A program made the translations under genes and the position numbers. The notes beneath the pieces were generated by a model. It saw only the letters and a program-made list of their open reading frames with translations. It was not told the DNA's origin and made no database searches. From contig URWM01000035.1 of NCBI GenBank assembly GCA_900551655.1, forward strand, positions 1 through 10,204: 10,204 nt of DNA. Reading direction: 5' to 3'. Below, piece after piece: positions 1 through 6,856 of this stretch (within the stretch, counting starts at the first letter, position 1; each line of letters begins with the position of its first letter). The DNA comes from an uncultured Collinsella sp. (GTDB lineage: Bacteria; Actinomycetota; Coriobacteriia; Coriobacteriales; Coriobacteriaceae).

Positions 1-11
1 ATAAGAGACAG
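1..11. other. Tn5 mosaic-end remnant (sequencing adapter)
   Basis: The first 11 bases, ATAAGAGACAG, equal the last 11 bases of the 19-bp Tn5 mosaic end used in Nextera libraries (AGATGTGTATAAGAGACAG). Together with the unmistakable adapter at the other end, this is best read as untrimmed adapter and not genome. The secY reading frame happens to stay open through it, but the residues it would encode should not be trusted. Confidence 0.85.
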
Positions 12-993
12 CCATGGAGATGTAGAAGTACGCGAAGAACACGATGAGGACAACGTTAAGCACCCAGTTGAGCCAACCGGTCGAAAGCGCGGAGGCAACT
101 GCCTGAATCCAGCCGATGCCGGGGAAGAACACGGCAATCTGGGCCGGGAAGTACAGCAGCGCCGAAGCGAAGATGATCGGCACGACACCCGCGGTGTTGA
201 CCTTGATGGGCAGGTAGGTGGTCTGGCCACCCATCATGCGACGGCCCACGACGCGTTTGGCGTAGGAGACCGGGATGCGGCGCTGGCCACGCTCAAGGAA
301 AACAATCAGCGGGATAACCAGCAAGATGATGGCGCAGATGATCACCATGGTGATGATGCCACCGGCATTGCCCTCGGTGCTGGAGAAGATCGCCTGCGGC
401 AGACCGGCCATGATGTTCGCAAAGATGATCAGCGACATGCCATTGCCGATACCGCGCTGGGTGATGAGCTCACCAATCCACATGATCAGCATGGCGCCCG
501 CGGTGAGCGTGCCGACAATCATGAGGTCGAAGATGATCTCGGGAGCGCCGGCGCCATTGAAGCTGATGCCGAAGCTCTTAAAGAGGAAGAGGTAACCCAC
601 GGAGTTGAGGATTGCCAGAGCCAAGGTGAGGTAACGCGAATACTGCGTAATCTTGGTCTGACCGACCTCGCCCTCGCGGGCAAGCTCATGCAGGGAAGGC
701 ACAACGGCCTGGAGCATCTGGAGGATGATCGAGCTGGTGATGTAAGGCATGATGCCCAGGGAGAACACCGACACATAGCTCAACGCGCCACCAGAGAAAA
801 GATTCAGGAGGGCCATAGCACCTGCGGCGACCGAATTGTTATCGGTCGAGAAAAGGCCCAGCATCCCCTGGAAGGGAATGCCGGGCACAGGAACGTGCGC
901 ACCAATGCGGTACACGACGAGCATAGCTATGGTAAAAAGAATCTTTTCGCGCAATTCTTTGATGCGGAAAGCATTCTTAAGACCATTTAGCAC
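12..993 (-). CDS. secY: Protein translocase subunit SecY (3' end missing)
   Basis: SecY is the central channel of the SecYEG translocon in the cytoplasmic membrane. It moves unfolded proteins outward and inserts membrane proteins. The frame is open from the contig end to a GTG at 991-993 and gives about 327 residues. The N-terminus ([17 protein letters not shown]) and the conserved segments [28 protein letters not shown] and [10 protein letters not shown] are all visible. The frame ends inside a hydrophobic stretch ([15 protein letters not shown]) that corresponds to about the eighth of ten helices, so roughly 100 C-terminal residues are lost at the contig edge. The GTG start is chosen because no in-frame ATG gives the conserved N-terminus. 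It overlaps the rplO stop by 7 nt (GTGCTAA), with an AAAGG-like site 9 nt upstream, which suggests translational coupling. secY follows rplO in the spc operon of most bacteria. Confidence 0.97.
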
Positions 994-1436
994 GGCAGCT
1001 CGACCTTTCCGCCGGCGGCCTCGATCTTGGCCTGCGCAGAGGCGCTGACCTTGTCGACCTTGACCGTGAACTTCTTGGTGAGCTCACCATTGCCGAGCAC
1101 CTTGACGGGCTCGAACTCGCTCTTGGTGATGCGAGCGGCCTTAAGAGCGGCACCGTCGATCACAGCGCCGTCCTCGAACTTGCGCTCGAGACGCTCAACG
1201 TTAACGGCGGTGTACTCGATACGACGGGGGTTGCGGAAGCCCGGAAGCTTGGGCAGGCGCATAGCCAGCGGAGTCTGGCCACCCTCGAAGCCGGCACCCT
1301 TGGTGCCGCCAGAGCGGGAACCCTGGCCCTTCTGGCCGCGGCCAGAAGTGGTGCCGTGACCCGAAGAATTGCCACGGCCGACGCGCTTGCGGTTCTTGAT
1401 GGAACCGGGCGCGGGAGTAAGATCGTGAAGCTGCAT
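987..1436 (-). CDS. rplO: 50S ribosomal protein L15
   Basis: L15 is a large-subunit protein that binds 23S rRNA late in assembly. The 149-residue product has the normal family length. Its N-terminus is glycine- and arginine-rich and extended ([20 protein letters not shown], about residues 21-40), and is known in this family to thread into rRNA. A compact C-terminal domain follows and ends in VELPC. The ATG lies 3 nt after the rpmD stop, and a GAGGAG ribosome binding site sits within the end of rpmD. The stop overlaps the secY start. The order rpmD-rplO-secY is the classical spc operon arrangement. Confidence 0.98.
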   Translation of the reverse strand: MQLHDLTPAPGSIKNRKRVGRGNSSGHGTTSGRGQKGQGSRSGGTKGAGFEGGQTPLAMRLPKLPGFRNPRRIEYTAVNVERLERKFEDGAVIDGAALKAARITKSEFEPVKVLGNGELTKKFTVKVDKVSASAQAKIEAAGGKVELPC

Positions 1437-1439
1437 TTG

Positions 1440-1622
1440 CTACTCCTCTACAATCTCGACAAGGTGCTTGACCTTGAAGATCATGCCGCGGACGGACTCG
1501 TTGTCAGCAATCTCGCGAACCTCGCGGATCCTGTGGAGACCGAGGGCACGGACAGTACGGACCTGGTCCTGCTTGCAACCGTTGGTGCTGCGGACCTGCT
1601 TGATCTTGATGGTGTCAGCCAT
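1440..1622 (-). CDS. rpmD: 50S ribosomal protein L30
   Basis: L30 is a small large-subunit protein that contacts 23S rRNA near L15. The 60-residue product has the usual bacterial length. It shows the family core: IKIKQVRS at the start, the HRIREVREIADNESVRGMI segment (residues 30-48) and the terminal valine-rich strand KHLVEIVEE. The ATG lies 2 nt after the rpsE stop, and GGAG is the ribosome binding site, within the end of rpsE. It stands between rpsE and rplO, as expected in the spc operon. Confidence 0.98.
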   Translation of the reverse strand: MADTIKIKQVRSTNGCKQDQVRTVRALGLHRIREVREIADNESVRGMIFKVKHLVEIVEE

Positions 1623-1624
1623 GC

Positions 1625-2149
1625 TTAGTTCTCCTTACCGACGAACATCTCGGAGACCGTCAGGCCACGGCGAGCCGCGACGTCCTCAGGGCTGGAGAGC
1701 TCCTTGAGGCCCTCGACGGCAGCCTTGATGATGTTGAGGCCGTTGTCGGTACCGAGGGACTTGGACAGGACGTTCTTGATGCCGGCAAGCTCGAAGAGGG
1801 GACGCACAGCGCCGCCGGCGATAACGCCGGTACCCTCGACAGCGGGCTTGATGATGATGCGGCCGGCACCAAAGTGACCGAGAACCTCGTGCGGGATGGT
1901 GCCCTCTTCGGTCACCGGCACGTGGAACATGTTCTTCTTGGCATCGAGAGACGCCTTGGAGATGGCCATGGGCACCTCAGCGGACTTGCCCATGCCAACG
2001 CCGACGTTGCCCTTGCCGTCGCCAACGACGACGAGAGCGACGAGGCTCATGCGACGACCACCCTTGACGGTCTTCGACACGCGGTTGATGTAAACGACGC
2101 GCTCCTCGAACTCGGAGGCCTCGCGCTGCTGCTTCTGATTACGAGCCAT
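1625..2149 (-). CDS. rpsE: 30S ribosomal protein S5
   Basis: S5 is a small-subunit protein near the decoding site. It helps control translational accuracy, and spectinomycin resistance mutations in the family map to its N-terminal loop. The product has 174 residues. The N-terminal double-stranded-RNA-binding domain carries [20 protein letters not shown] (residues 23-42, which contain the spectinomycin loop) and [18 protein letters not shown] (43-60). The C-terminal half carries [19 protein letters not shown] (106-124). No change from the usual VKGGRR loop is seen. The ATG is preceded by a perfect AGGAGGT site 9 nt upstream. It is separated from rplR by 14 nt. Confidence 0.98.
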   Translation of the reverse strand: MARNQKQQREASEFEERVVYINRVSKTVKGGRRMSLVALVVVGDGKGNVGVGMGKSAEVPMAISKASLDAKKNMFHVPVTEEGTIPHEVLGHFGAGRIIIKPAVEGTGVIAGGAVRPLFELAGIKNVLSKSLGTDNGLNIIKAAVEGLKELSSPEDVAARRGLTVSEMFVGKEN

Positions 2150-2163
2150 GTGCTACATACCTC

Positions 2164-2532
2164 CTAGAACTCGAGACCGGCGGCACGAGCACCGTCGGCG
2201 AGGGCCTTGACGCGGCCATGGTAGATACGGCCACCGCGATCGAAGGCGACCTTGGTGATGCCGGCCTCGATGGCGCGCTTGCCAACGAGCTGACCGACCT
2301 TCTCCGCAGCCTCCTTGTTCGAGGTGTGGGTGCCCTTGAACTCGGCCTCGAGGGTCGAGGCGGAGACGAGCGTCAGGCTGGAGCCCTTGCTGTCGTCGAT
2401 GATCTGGGCATAGATGTTGGCGTTAGTACGGGTCACGCGAAGACGCGGACGCTCGGCGGTACCCGAGACCTTGCCGCGAACACGACGCTGACGACGCTTG
2501 AGGCCTTCCAGCTTCGCCTTATGCTTGTTCAT
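2164..2532 (-). CDS. rplR: 50S ribosomal protein L18
   Basis: L18 binds 5S rRNA and, together with L5, anchors it in the central protuberance of the large subunit. The 122-residue product has a basic N-terminus ([20 protein letters not shown], residues 12-31). It ends with the conserved signature [20 protein letters not shown] followed by AAGLEF. Start ATG, with AGGAG 7 nt upstream. The 75-nt gap to rplF upstream holds a hairpin (2561-2582). Its partner L5 is encoded at 3961-4518 in the same operon. Confidence 0.98.
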   Translation of the reverse strand: MNKHKAKLEGLKRRQRRVRGKVSGTAERPRLRVTRTNANIYAQIIDDSKGSSLTLVSASTLEAEFKGTHTSNKEAAEKVGQLVGKRAIEAGITKVAFDRGGRIYHGRVKALADGARAAGLEF

Positions 2533-2560
2533 ACGTAAACTCCTAAAAAGGTTGATCTTG

Positions 2561-2582
2561 CCAGCACCTGACGGGGTGCTGG
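2561..2582 (-). repeat. Hairpin in the rplF-rplR gap
   Basis: CCAGCACC (2561-2568) and GGTGCTGG (2575-2582) form a perfect 8-bp stem with a 6-nt loop. It lies 25 nt after the rplF stop and 28 nt before the rplR start. On the transcribed strand it is followed by CAAGATCAACC and not by a U-run, so a full intrinsic terminator is unlikely. It could be an mRNA processing or stabilising structure or a weak attenuator. The function is inferred only. Confidence 0.6.
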
Positions 2583-2607
2583 TCTTATGCGAGTGAGTCG
2601 GTTACGA

Positions 2608-3144
2608 CTACTTGGCGGCCTTACCCAGCTTGCGGCGGATGTGCTCGCCAACGTAGTGGATACCCTTGCCCTTGTAAGGCTCGGGAGGACGATGGCCGCG
2701 GATCTCAGCGGCGATCTGACCGACCTGCTGCTTGTTGATACCCTTGACGTTCACGTGGGTGTTGTCGGGAACCTCGAAGGTGATGCCCTCGGGAGCCTCG
2801 ACGATCACGGGGTGCGAGAAGCCCAGGGAGAACTCGAGGTTCTTGCCCTTCTGCTGCACGCGGTAACCGACACCGGCGAGCTCGAGCTTCTTCTCGAAGC
2901 CCTCGGAAACGCCAACAACCATGTTGTGGATGAGGGCGCGGGTGAGGCCGTGGCGGGCACGGGTCTCACGCTCGTCGTCGGGACGGGAAACGGTGAGGAC
3001 GTTGTCCTCGACGTTGATAGCGAGCTTCTCAAAGACATCGAGCTCGAGCTGGCCCTTGGGGCCCTTGACGACAACGTTGTTGCCGTTGACTGCCACTTCG
3101 ACTCCGGCGGGAATCTGGACAGGCTTATTACCGATACGAGACAC
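2608..3144 (-). CDS. rplF: 50S ribosomal protein L6
   Basis: L6 is a two-domain protein at the base of the L7/L12 stalk, near the elongation factor binding site. The 178-residue product has the standard length. It begins [16 protein letters not shown] and carries a GPKGQLE motif (28-34) in the first domain. The hallmark [11 protein letters not shown] (152-162) lies near the C-terminus. The start is a GTG (3142-3144) with AAGGAGAT just upstream. Choosing it gives exactly the conserved MSRIGN N-terminus. It is separated from rpsH by 33 nt. Confidence 0.98.
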   Translation of the reverse strand: MSRIGNKPVQIPAGVEVAVNGNNVVVKGPKGQLELDVFEKLAINVEDNVLTVSRPDDERETRARHGLTRALIHNMVVGVSEGFEKKLELAGVGYRVQQKGKNLEFSLGFSHPVIVEAPEGITFEVPDNTHVNVKGINKQQVGQIAAEIRGHRPPEPYKGKGIHYVGEHIRRKLGKAAK

Positions 3145-3177
3145 GGTGATCTCCTTTCCTTCTACCTACCGAGCGAA

Positions 3178-3576
3178 TTACCAGACGAAAGCGATGATCT
3201 CGCCGCCGACGTTGTGCTTGCGAGCATCGCGGTCGGTCATAACGCCATGGCTGGTGGAAATAATGGCGGTACCAAGGCCACCACGGACGCGGGGCATGTC
3301 GGCAACGCCGGTGTACTTACGCAGGCCCGGCTTGGAAATGCGGCGGATGCCGTTGATGACCTTAGCCTTCTTGGGACCATACTTAAGCGTGATGTGCAGA
3401 GTCTTCTGGGGAACGGTGTCCTCGACATCGTAGCCCTCGATGTAGCCCTCCTCGTGCAGAACACGAGCGATCTCGACGAGCTTCTTGCTGCTCGGCATGG
3501 AGACCGTGGCCTTGTTCACAGAGTTAGCGTTACGGATGCGCGTAAGCATATCTGCGATCGGGTCTGTAAGGTTCAT
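3178..3576 (-). CDS. rpsH: 30S ribosomal protein S8
   Basis: S8 binds helix 21 of 16S rRNA and is essential for platform assembly. In enterobacteria it also represses the spc operon by binding mRNA at the start of rplE; whether this holds here is unknown. The 132-residue product starts MNLTDPIADMLTRIRNAN. It ends in the conserved signature MTDRDARKHNVGGEIIAFVW, which forms the rRNA-binding C-terminal domain. Start ATG with AAGGAGAA upstream. It follows rpsN after a 119-nt gap that contains a hairpin. Confidence 0.98.
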   Translation of the reverse strand: MNLTDPIADMLTRIRNANSVNKATVSMPSSKKLVEIARVLHEEGYIEGYDVEDTVPQKTLHITLKYGPKKAKVINGIRRISKPGLRKYTGVADMPRVRGGLGTAIISTSHGVMTDRDARKHNVGGEIIAFVW

Positions 3577-3617
3577 ACAGATTCTCCTTCGTTCTTGATG
3601 AACACGTGCTCTTGGTT

Positions 3618-3640
3618 CTTCGCCGCCCTTAACGGCAAAG
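3618..3640 (-). repeat. Hairpin in the rpsN-rpsH gap
   Basis: Bases 3618-3625 and 3633-3640 form a stem. Read on the transcribed strand this is CTTTGCCG, a 7-nt loop, then CGGCGAAG: 8 bp with one G-U pair. It lies 55 nt after the rpsN stop and 41 nt before the rpsH start. No U-run follows, so it is not a convincing terminator. The rest of the 119-nt gap shows no gene. Confidence 0.5.
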
Positions 3641-3695
3641 CCTAACTAGCGCGTTTTCCCTGTCTCAAACTGATGCTTGAAACGCTGGTAGTGAC

Positions 3696-3881
3696 TTACC
3701 AGCTGGCCTTCTTAACGCCGGGAAGCTCGCCCTTGAGTGCAAGCTCGCGGAAGCAGACACGGCACAGGCCGAACTTGCGGTACACAGAGTGCGGACGGCC
3801 GCAGCGCTGGCAGCGCGTGTACTCACGAGTAGAGAACTTCTGCTTGCGATTGCACTTGACGATCATCGATGTCTTAGCCAC
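3696..3881 (-). CDS. rpsN: 30S ribosomal protein S14, zinc-binding type (type Z)
   Basis: S14 sits in the head of the small subunit. The short, 61-residue form shown here is the type Z version common in Gram-positive bacteria. Four cysteines arranged CxxC-X12-CxxC (C24, C27, C40, C43) form the zinc ribbon, and the product ends LPGVKKASW as in the family. The start is GTG (3879-3881) with a very strong GAGGAGGAT site 4 nt upstream. Many actinobacteria also carry a zinc-free longer S14 elsewhere for zinc starvation; that cannot be judged here. It stands between rplE and rpsH, the usual place. Confidence 0.98.
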   Translation of the reverse strand: MAKTSMIVKCNRKQKFSTREYTRCQRCGRPHSVYRKFGLCRVCFRELALKGELPGVKKASW

Positions 3882-3915
3882 TTATATCCTCCTCACATAG
3901 AGTATTGTTCGCCCC

Positions 3916-3945
3916 AAGCGCCGCCCCCTTGTGGGAACGGCGCTT
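3916..3945 (-). repeat. Hairpin in the rplE-rpsN gap
   Basis: AAGCGCCG (3916-3923) and CGGCGCTT (3938-3945) are perfect inverted arms. On the transcribed strand two G-U pairs and three G-C pairs extend the helix to 13 bp closed by an ACAA tetraloop. It lies 15 nt after the rplE stop and 34 nt before the rpsN start. It is followed by GGGGCG and not by a U-run. On the opposite strand the two wobbles become C-A mismatches, which suggests that the fold matters in the operon transcript. Confidence 0.65.
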
Positions 3946-3960
3946 ATAGGGCAGGTGAAC

Positions 3961-4518
3961 CTATTTCTTGAACGGGAAACCGAAGGCGTCCAGAAGGGCC
4001 TTGGCCTCCTCATCGGTGTTGGCGGTGGTCACGAAAGTGATGTCCATACCACGCTGGTGATCGACGGAGTCGAAGTCGATCTCGGGGAAGATGAGCTGCT
4101 CGGTGACGCCCATGGAGAAGTTACCACGGCCGTCGAAGCTCTTGGCGGAGATGCCGCGGAAGTCGCGGATACGGGGGATCGCGACGGAGGTCAGACGATC
4201 GAAGAACTCCCACATACGGTCGCCACGCAGGGTAACCTTGCAGCCGATCGGCATACCAGCGCGCAGGCGGAAGGTAGCGATGGACTTGCGGGCACGGGTG
4301 ATCATCGGCTGCTGGCCGGTGATGGCGCGCAGGTCGCGCACGGCACCGTCGATGGCCTTGGAATCGGTAGCGGCCTCGCCGACACCCATGTTCACGACGA
4401 TCTTCTCAAACTTGGGGATCATCATGACGTTCTCGTACTGGAACTTGTCCTGAAGCTGCTGCTTGACCTCGTTGTTGTACTTGGTCTTCAGACGCGGCAC
4501 ATACTTCTCTTCTGCCAT
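3961..4518 (-). CDS. rplE: 50S ribosomal protein L5
   Basis: L5 binds 5S rRNA and contacts the P-site tRNA in the central protuberance. The 185-residue product is slightly longer than the usual 179. It carries [15 protein letters not shown] (residues 35-49), [26 protein letters not shown] (74-99), and [20 protein letters not shown] near residues 131-150. It ends AFGFPFKK. Start ATG with AAGGAG 6 nt upstream. It is normally preceded closely by rplX and rplN, but no L24-like frame is found in the upstream 390 bases. rplE therefore appears to be the first gene of this transcript, behind its own candidate promoter and leader. Confidence 0.98.
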   Translation of the reverse strand: MAEEKYVPRLKTKYNNEVKQQLQDKFQYENVMMIPKFEKIVVNMGVGEAATDSKAIDGAVRDLRAITGQQPMITRARKSIATFRLRAGMPIGCKVTLRGDRMWEFFDRLTSVAIPRIRDFRGISAKSFDGRGNFSMGVTEQLIFPEIDFDSVDHQRGMDITFVTTANTDEEAKALLDAFGFPFKK

Positions 4519-4648
4519 TGTTCACTCCTTCTTGGGGTTTTAAGCACGGGGCGTGGCCACGGTGGGTTGTCCTCGTGCCTCCTGGCTGCATCCGCGCCGC
4601 TCATGGCATTTCGCGGTTTGGACTCGACGCAGCAGGAGCCGACAAAAC
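4519..4648 (-). promoter_or_regulatory. Candidate structured 5' leader of rplE
   Basis: This stretch has no convincing gene but strong potential RNA structure on the rplE strand. Bases 4626-4638 pair with 4579-4592 as 13 bp with one bulge and one G-U (CTCCTGCTGCGTC against GATGCAGCCAGGAG). A small CCGC/GCGG stem lies inside the loop. AGGCACG and CGTGCTT form a second 7-bp stem (about 4547-4580), enclosing the perfect palindrome CGTGGCCACG. Such leaders often serve autoregulation by ribosomal proteins. L5 or S8 binding would be a guess, and I do not recognise a named leader family. Confidence 0.45.
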
Positions 4649-4655
4649 AATCGGT

Positions 4656-4684
4656 ACTATACGCGCATCGGGAGCGTATTTCCA
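4656..4684 (-). promoter_or_regulatory. Candidate promoter for rplE and downstream spc genes
   Basis: On the minus strand TGGAAA (4679-4684) and TATAGT (4656-4661) are separated by 17 bp. They match the sigma-70/sigma-A -35 box at 4 of 6 and the -10 box at 5 of 6. Transcription would start near 4649 and give a leader of about 130 nt before rplE. The candidate gains weight from context, because rplE lacks its usual upstream operon here. No start site can be proven from sequence. Confidence 0.45.
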
Positions 4685-4726
4685 GAAAAACCTCGTCTGC
4701 CTGCACAACTCCACAACTCCCCCGCA

Positions 4727-4821
4727 CATATTGATCCCTTGGGGACGGAGGAAAACGGATCACTTGGGTTGCCTGGCCCTCTAAGTGATCCGTTTTCCTC
4801 CGTCCCCTAGGGATCAATATG
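4727..4821. repeat. Large palindrome A: 39-bp inverted repeat with 17-nt loop
   Basis: Bases 4727-4765 are the reverse complement of 4783-4821 except for one T-T mismatch (4740 against 4808). Each arm contains TGATCC and GGATCA 25 bases apart, so each arm can also fold on itself, and the whole element has four related boxes. The loop is 4766-4782. It lies between the rplE promoter region and xdhC and is not followed by a U-run on either strand. A stem this long and this clean is unlike an ordinary terminator and looks like a dispersed palindromic repeat or a non-autonomous element. I have a weak recollection of similar sequences in Collinsella genomes. Confidence 0.85.
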
Positions 4822-4823
4822 GC

Positions 4824-4890
4824 AGTTGCGGTGAAATAGTTCCTGGCTGACCGACCGTCAGGCTTATCTAGGAACTATTTCACCGCAACT
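4824..4890. repeat. Large palindrome B: perfect 21-bp inverted repeat with 25-nt loop
   Basis: AGTTGCGGTGAAATAGTTCCT (4824-4844) is perfectly reverse-complementary to 4870-4890. Within the loop, CTGAC (4847-4851) and GTCAG (4857-4861) can form a small top stem. It begins 17 nt after the xdhC stop and ends 2 nt before palindrome A, with a different arm sequence. It might double as a terminator for xdhC, but no U-run follows. The pair A plus B may be one compound repeat unit. Confidence 0.85.
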
Positions 4891-4907
4891 TATTGGTGGG
4901 GATGCGA

Positions 4908-5951
4908 TTAGCGCTTGCGGGGGACGAGTTTGGTGCGGCGCAGGTGGATCATCTCGGCGGCGATGGAGATGGCGATCTCCTCGGGGTCCTCGGCCTCGAT
5001 GGCAACGCCGATCGGCAGGTGCAGCTCGTTGATTTGCTCCTGCGTAAAGCCCTCCTGCTCCAGGCGGGCGCGCACAAAGGCCGTCTTTCGGCGCGAGCCC
5101 AAGCAGCCCAGATAGGCGGGTTTGGCGCGCATGGCCTGGATCACCACGTCGATATCGGACTTGTGGCCCGCCGTGGCGACCACCACCAGGTCGCGCGGTC
5201 CGATGGGGCATTGCTCGCCCAGGTTCTTGTAATCGACCAGACGACGGTCATAGACCCCGGGCACCCATTCGGGGGTCAGTGTGCCGGGGCGGTCGTCGCA
5301 AGCCACAACGGCAAAGCCCGCCGCCGTGAGCACCCGCGCCGTCGCAGCGCCCACGTGGCCGCAGCCAAAGATATAGGTCAGGCCCTCGGGGCAGAGCGTC
5401 TCGATGTGCGCCGCAGGAATCTCGGAGGCGGCGTTGGTGTAGGTGACCTTACCCCCCTCCTCCACCAGCGAAAGCCCGGGGCAACCCGCAATGGTGCGGC
5501 GCGATTCCTCGCCATGGCACTCGGCCACATCGCCCTCGAGCGCGCTCGCGATAAACGGCTCAAAGTCGATGACGAAGTCGCCGATGCGCCGATAGGCCAA
5601 GACGTCGGCTATTTCCTGGAACAACGGCGCCCGGGTCGCGTCCAGGTGCAGATAGCACAGACAGATAGCTCCGCCGCAGATCATGCCGGTATCGGAGTTC
5701 TCGCCGCCCATGGTGTAGCGGACTAGACGCGATTGACCCCCGGCCAGCAGCTCGCAGGCCTCGTCCAGCGCAAAGAGCTCGATTTTGCCGCCGCCGATGG
5801 TGCCCGCTTGGCTGCCATCGGCAAAGACGGCCATCCAGGCGCCCACGCCGCGCGGCGATGACCCTGCCGTGCCGGCAACTACCACCAGCTCGCACGTCTT
5901 ACCGGCCTTCAGAGCACCAAGCGCTGCATTCACCACATCGAGCTTTTCCAT
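4908..5951 (-). CDS. XdhC/CoxI-family molybdenum hydroxylase maturation protein
   Basis: XdhC-family proteins bind molybdenum cofactor, help its sulfuration and deliver it to xanthine dehydrogenase-type hydroxylases in the cytoplasm. The 347-residue product has the full two-domain layout. The N-terminal CoxI/XdhC domain carries GSSPRGVGAWM (30-40), TIGGGKIE (51-58) and MGGENSDTGMICGG (81-94, with the conserved cysteine C92). The C-terminal Rossmann-type domain carries IFGCGHVGAATARVL (194-208), GSRRKTAF (285-292) and LPIGVAIEAEDPEEIAISIAAEM (312-334). The ATG lies 9 nt after the yqeB stop, and an AGGA site overlaps that stop, so the two are likely co-transcribed. Its neighbours indicate service to a selenium-dependent hydroxylase. 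No hydroxylase subunit is seen in the window. Confidence 0.92.
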   Translation of the reverse strand: MEKLDVVNAALGALKAGKTCELVVVAGTAGSSPRGVGAWMAVFADGSQAGTIGGGKIELFALDEACELLAGGQSRLVRYTMGGENSDTGMICGGAICLCYLHLDATRAPLFQEIADVLAYRRIGDFVIDFEPFIASALEGDVAECHGEESRRTIAGCPGLSLVEEGGKVTYTNAASEIPAAHIETLCPEGLTYIFGCGHVGAATARVLTAAGFAVVACDDRPGTLTPEWVPGVYDRRLVDYKNLGEQCPIGPRDLVVVATAGHKSDIDVVIQAMRAKPAYLGCLGSRRKTAFVRARLEQEGFTQEQINELHLPIGVAIEAEDPEEIAISIAAEMIHLRRTKLVPRKR

Positions 5952-5960
5952 TGCAATTTC

Positions 5961-6755
5961 CTATCCCTGGAACACACCGGTAAGCATAGCGAGTGCCTCC
6001 AGCACGCCGCCGCCGACCGACGTCGCCTTGTCCGAAATGTAGTTGATATAGCTGGCATCGCCGCGCGGATCGACGTCGGCACATTTAAAGCCCTCGGTCA
6101 CCTGAACGCCGTCGGCCAAAAGACCGCGCAAGCAGCCGTCAATCTGCGTGACCATGGGCGTATCGCCCGCGTAGCCAATTACGTCTCCGGCGCTCACGAT
6201 GTCGCCGATTGCGCGGTCGGACCGAAACACGCCGGCGGCGGGGCTGTGGATAACGCGCTCCTTGCCATAGCCGGCGATAATGCCCGGCACGCCTGTGTTG
6301 GGCTGGGGCGAACCTTGGGTAATGACACGGCCGAGAAAATGCCCGCGCATGGTCTCGACCACGGCGTCGCAGTCAACCGGCGCGGTAAAGCCCGGCCCCA
6401 CGGCGATGACGGCAGGCGCCATGTCGCGCGTGGTGCCCAGGTTGCGCTTGGCCAAAATCGCGTCGACCACAGCCGCGGGTTTCAGCTCGCCGAGCATCTT
6501 GGCCTGGGGGTCCACCACGACGGCAACATCCCCCGCTTGGGTAATCTCGAGCGCCTCAGCCGGCGTCTGAGCCAAGCGAGCGCGAATGCCTTCGACCTCG
6601 ACCTCGCCCAGGCGAATGGCCTCGCAAAAACTGATTGTGCGACGGATGCACGTGGGAATCGCAATATCGGCCATAACGACCGACATGCCGGCGCGCACCA
6701 AGCGAGCGGCGACGCCCGTGGCGATATCGCCGGCGCCGCGAACATAAACGAGCAT
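5961..6755 (-). CDS. yqeB: YqeB-family selenium-dependent molybdenum hydroxylase accessory protein
   Basis: YqeB proteins (the EF2563 family) co-occur with selenium-dependent molybdenum hydroxylases; their exact biochemical role is not settled. With the start chosen here the product has 264 residues. An N-terminal Rossmann-like VRGAGDIATGVAARLVRAG (5-23) is followed by the family motif RRTISFCEA (38-46). Then come GPGFTAPVDCDAVVETMRGH (120-139) and a PNTGVPG turn (152-158). The frame is open 19 codons further upstream, but the ATG at 6753-6755 is preferred. It has a GGAGGT site 9 nt upstream and directly precedes the conserved N-terminus. It is divergent from yqeC across a 101-bp AT-rich gap and followed by the xdhC-like gene after 9 nt. 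Confidence 0.9.
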   Translation of the reverse strand: MLVYVRGAGDIATGVAARLVRAGMSVVMADIAIPTCIRRTISFCEAIRLGEVEVEGIRARLAQTPAEALEITQAGDVAVVVDPQAKMLGELKPAAVVDAILAKRNLGTTRDMAPAVIAVGPGFTAPVDCDAVVETMRGHFLGRVITQGSPQPNTGVPGIIAGYGKERVIHSPAAGVFRSDRAIGDIVSAGDVIGYAGDTPMVTQIDGCLRGLLADGVQVTEGFKCADVDPRGDASYINYISDKATSVGGGVLEALAMLTGVFQG

Positions 6756-6856
6756 TCCCGGGGCACCTCCCTGTGCTACGGTTTGAGCAGAGCAAAAGCG
6801 GTTCGACCGCACTCTGATGATTATTTATTATCACAGTATTATACGGCGGTGAACAG
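6756..6856. promoter_or_regulatory. Divergent intergenic region between yqeB and yqeC
   Basis: The region holds the only AT-rich patch in this part of the window (about 6816-6845). On the minus strand a perfect TATAAT lies at 6838-6843, 76 nt or so before the yqeB start if used, but its -35 partner is poor. On the plus strand TATTAT (6837-6842) would leave only a very short leader before yqeC. Promoters for both genes are expected here from the divergent layout, but the exact boxes are uncertain. No clear operator is seen. Confidence 0.35.

Noticed and set aside
2587..3645. 352-codon open frame on the plus strand opposite rplF and rpsH
   Set aside because: It is antisense to two complete, strongly conserved ribosomal genes, and its translation resembles no known family. 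Long antisense frames are common in GC-rich DNA.
4488..4817. 109-codon minus-strand frame upstream of rplE as a candidate rplX
   Set aside because: The translation shows no KOW motif or other L24 feature, and it runs through palindrome A and overlaps the start of rplE; it is chance coding.
4727..4890. CRISPR array or insertion sequence at the palindromes
   Set aside because: There are only two different inverted repeats, no regular repeat-spacer pattern, no transposase frame and no visible target-site duplication.
4893..5726. 277-codon open frame on the plus strand opposite the xdhC-like gene
   Set aside because: Antisense shadow of a gene with clear family motifs; no ribosome binding site or recognisable domain.
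6756..6812. Longer YqeB start at 6812
   Set aside because: The extra 19 residues are not family-like, and the internal ATG at 6753-6755 has a GGAGGT site at good spacing.
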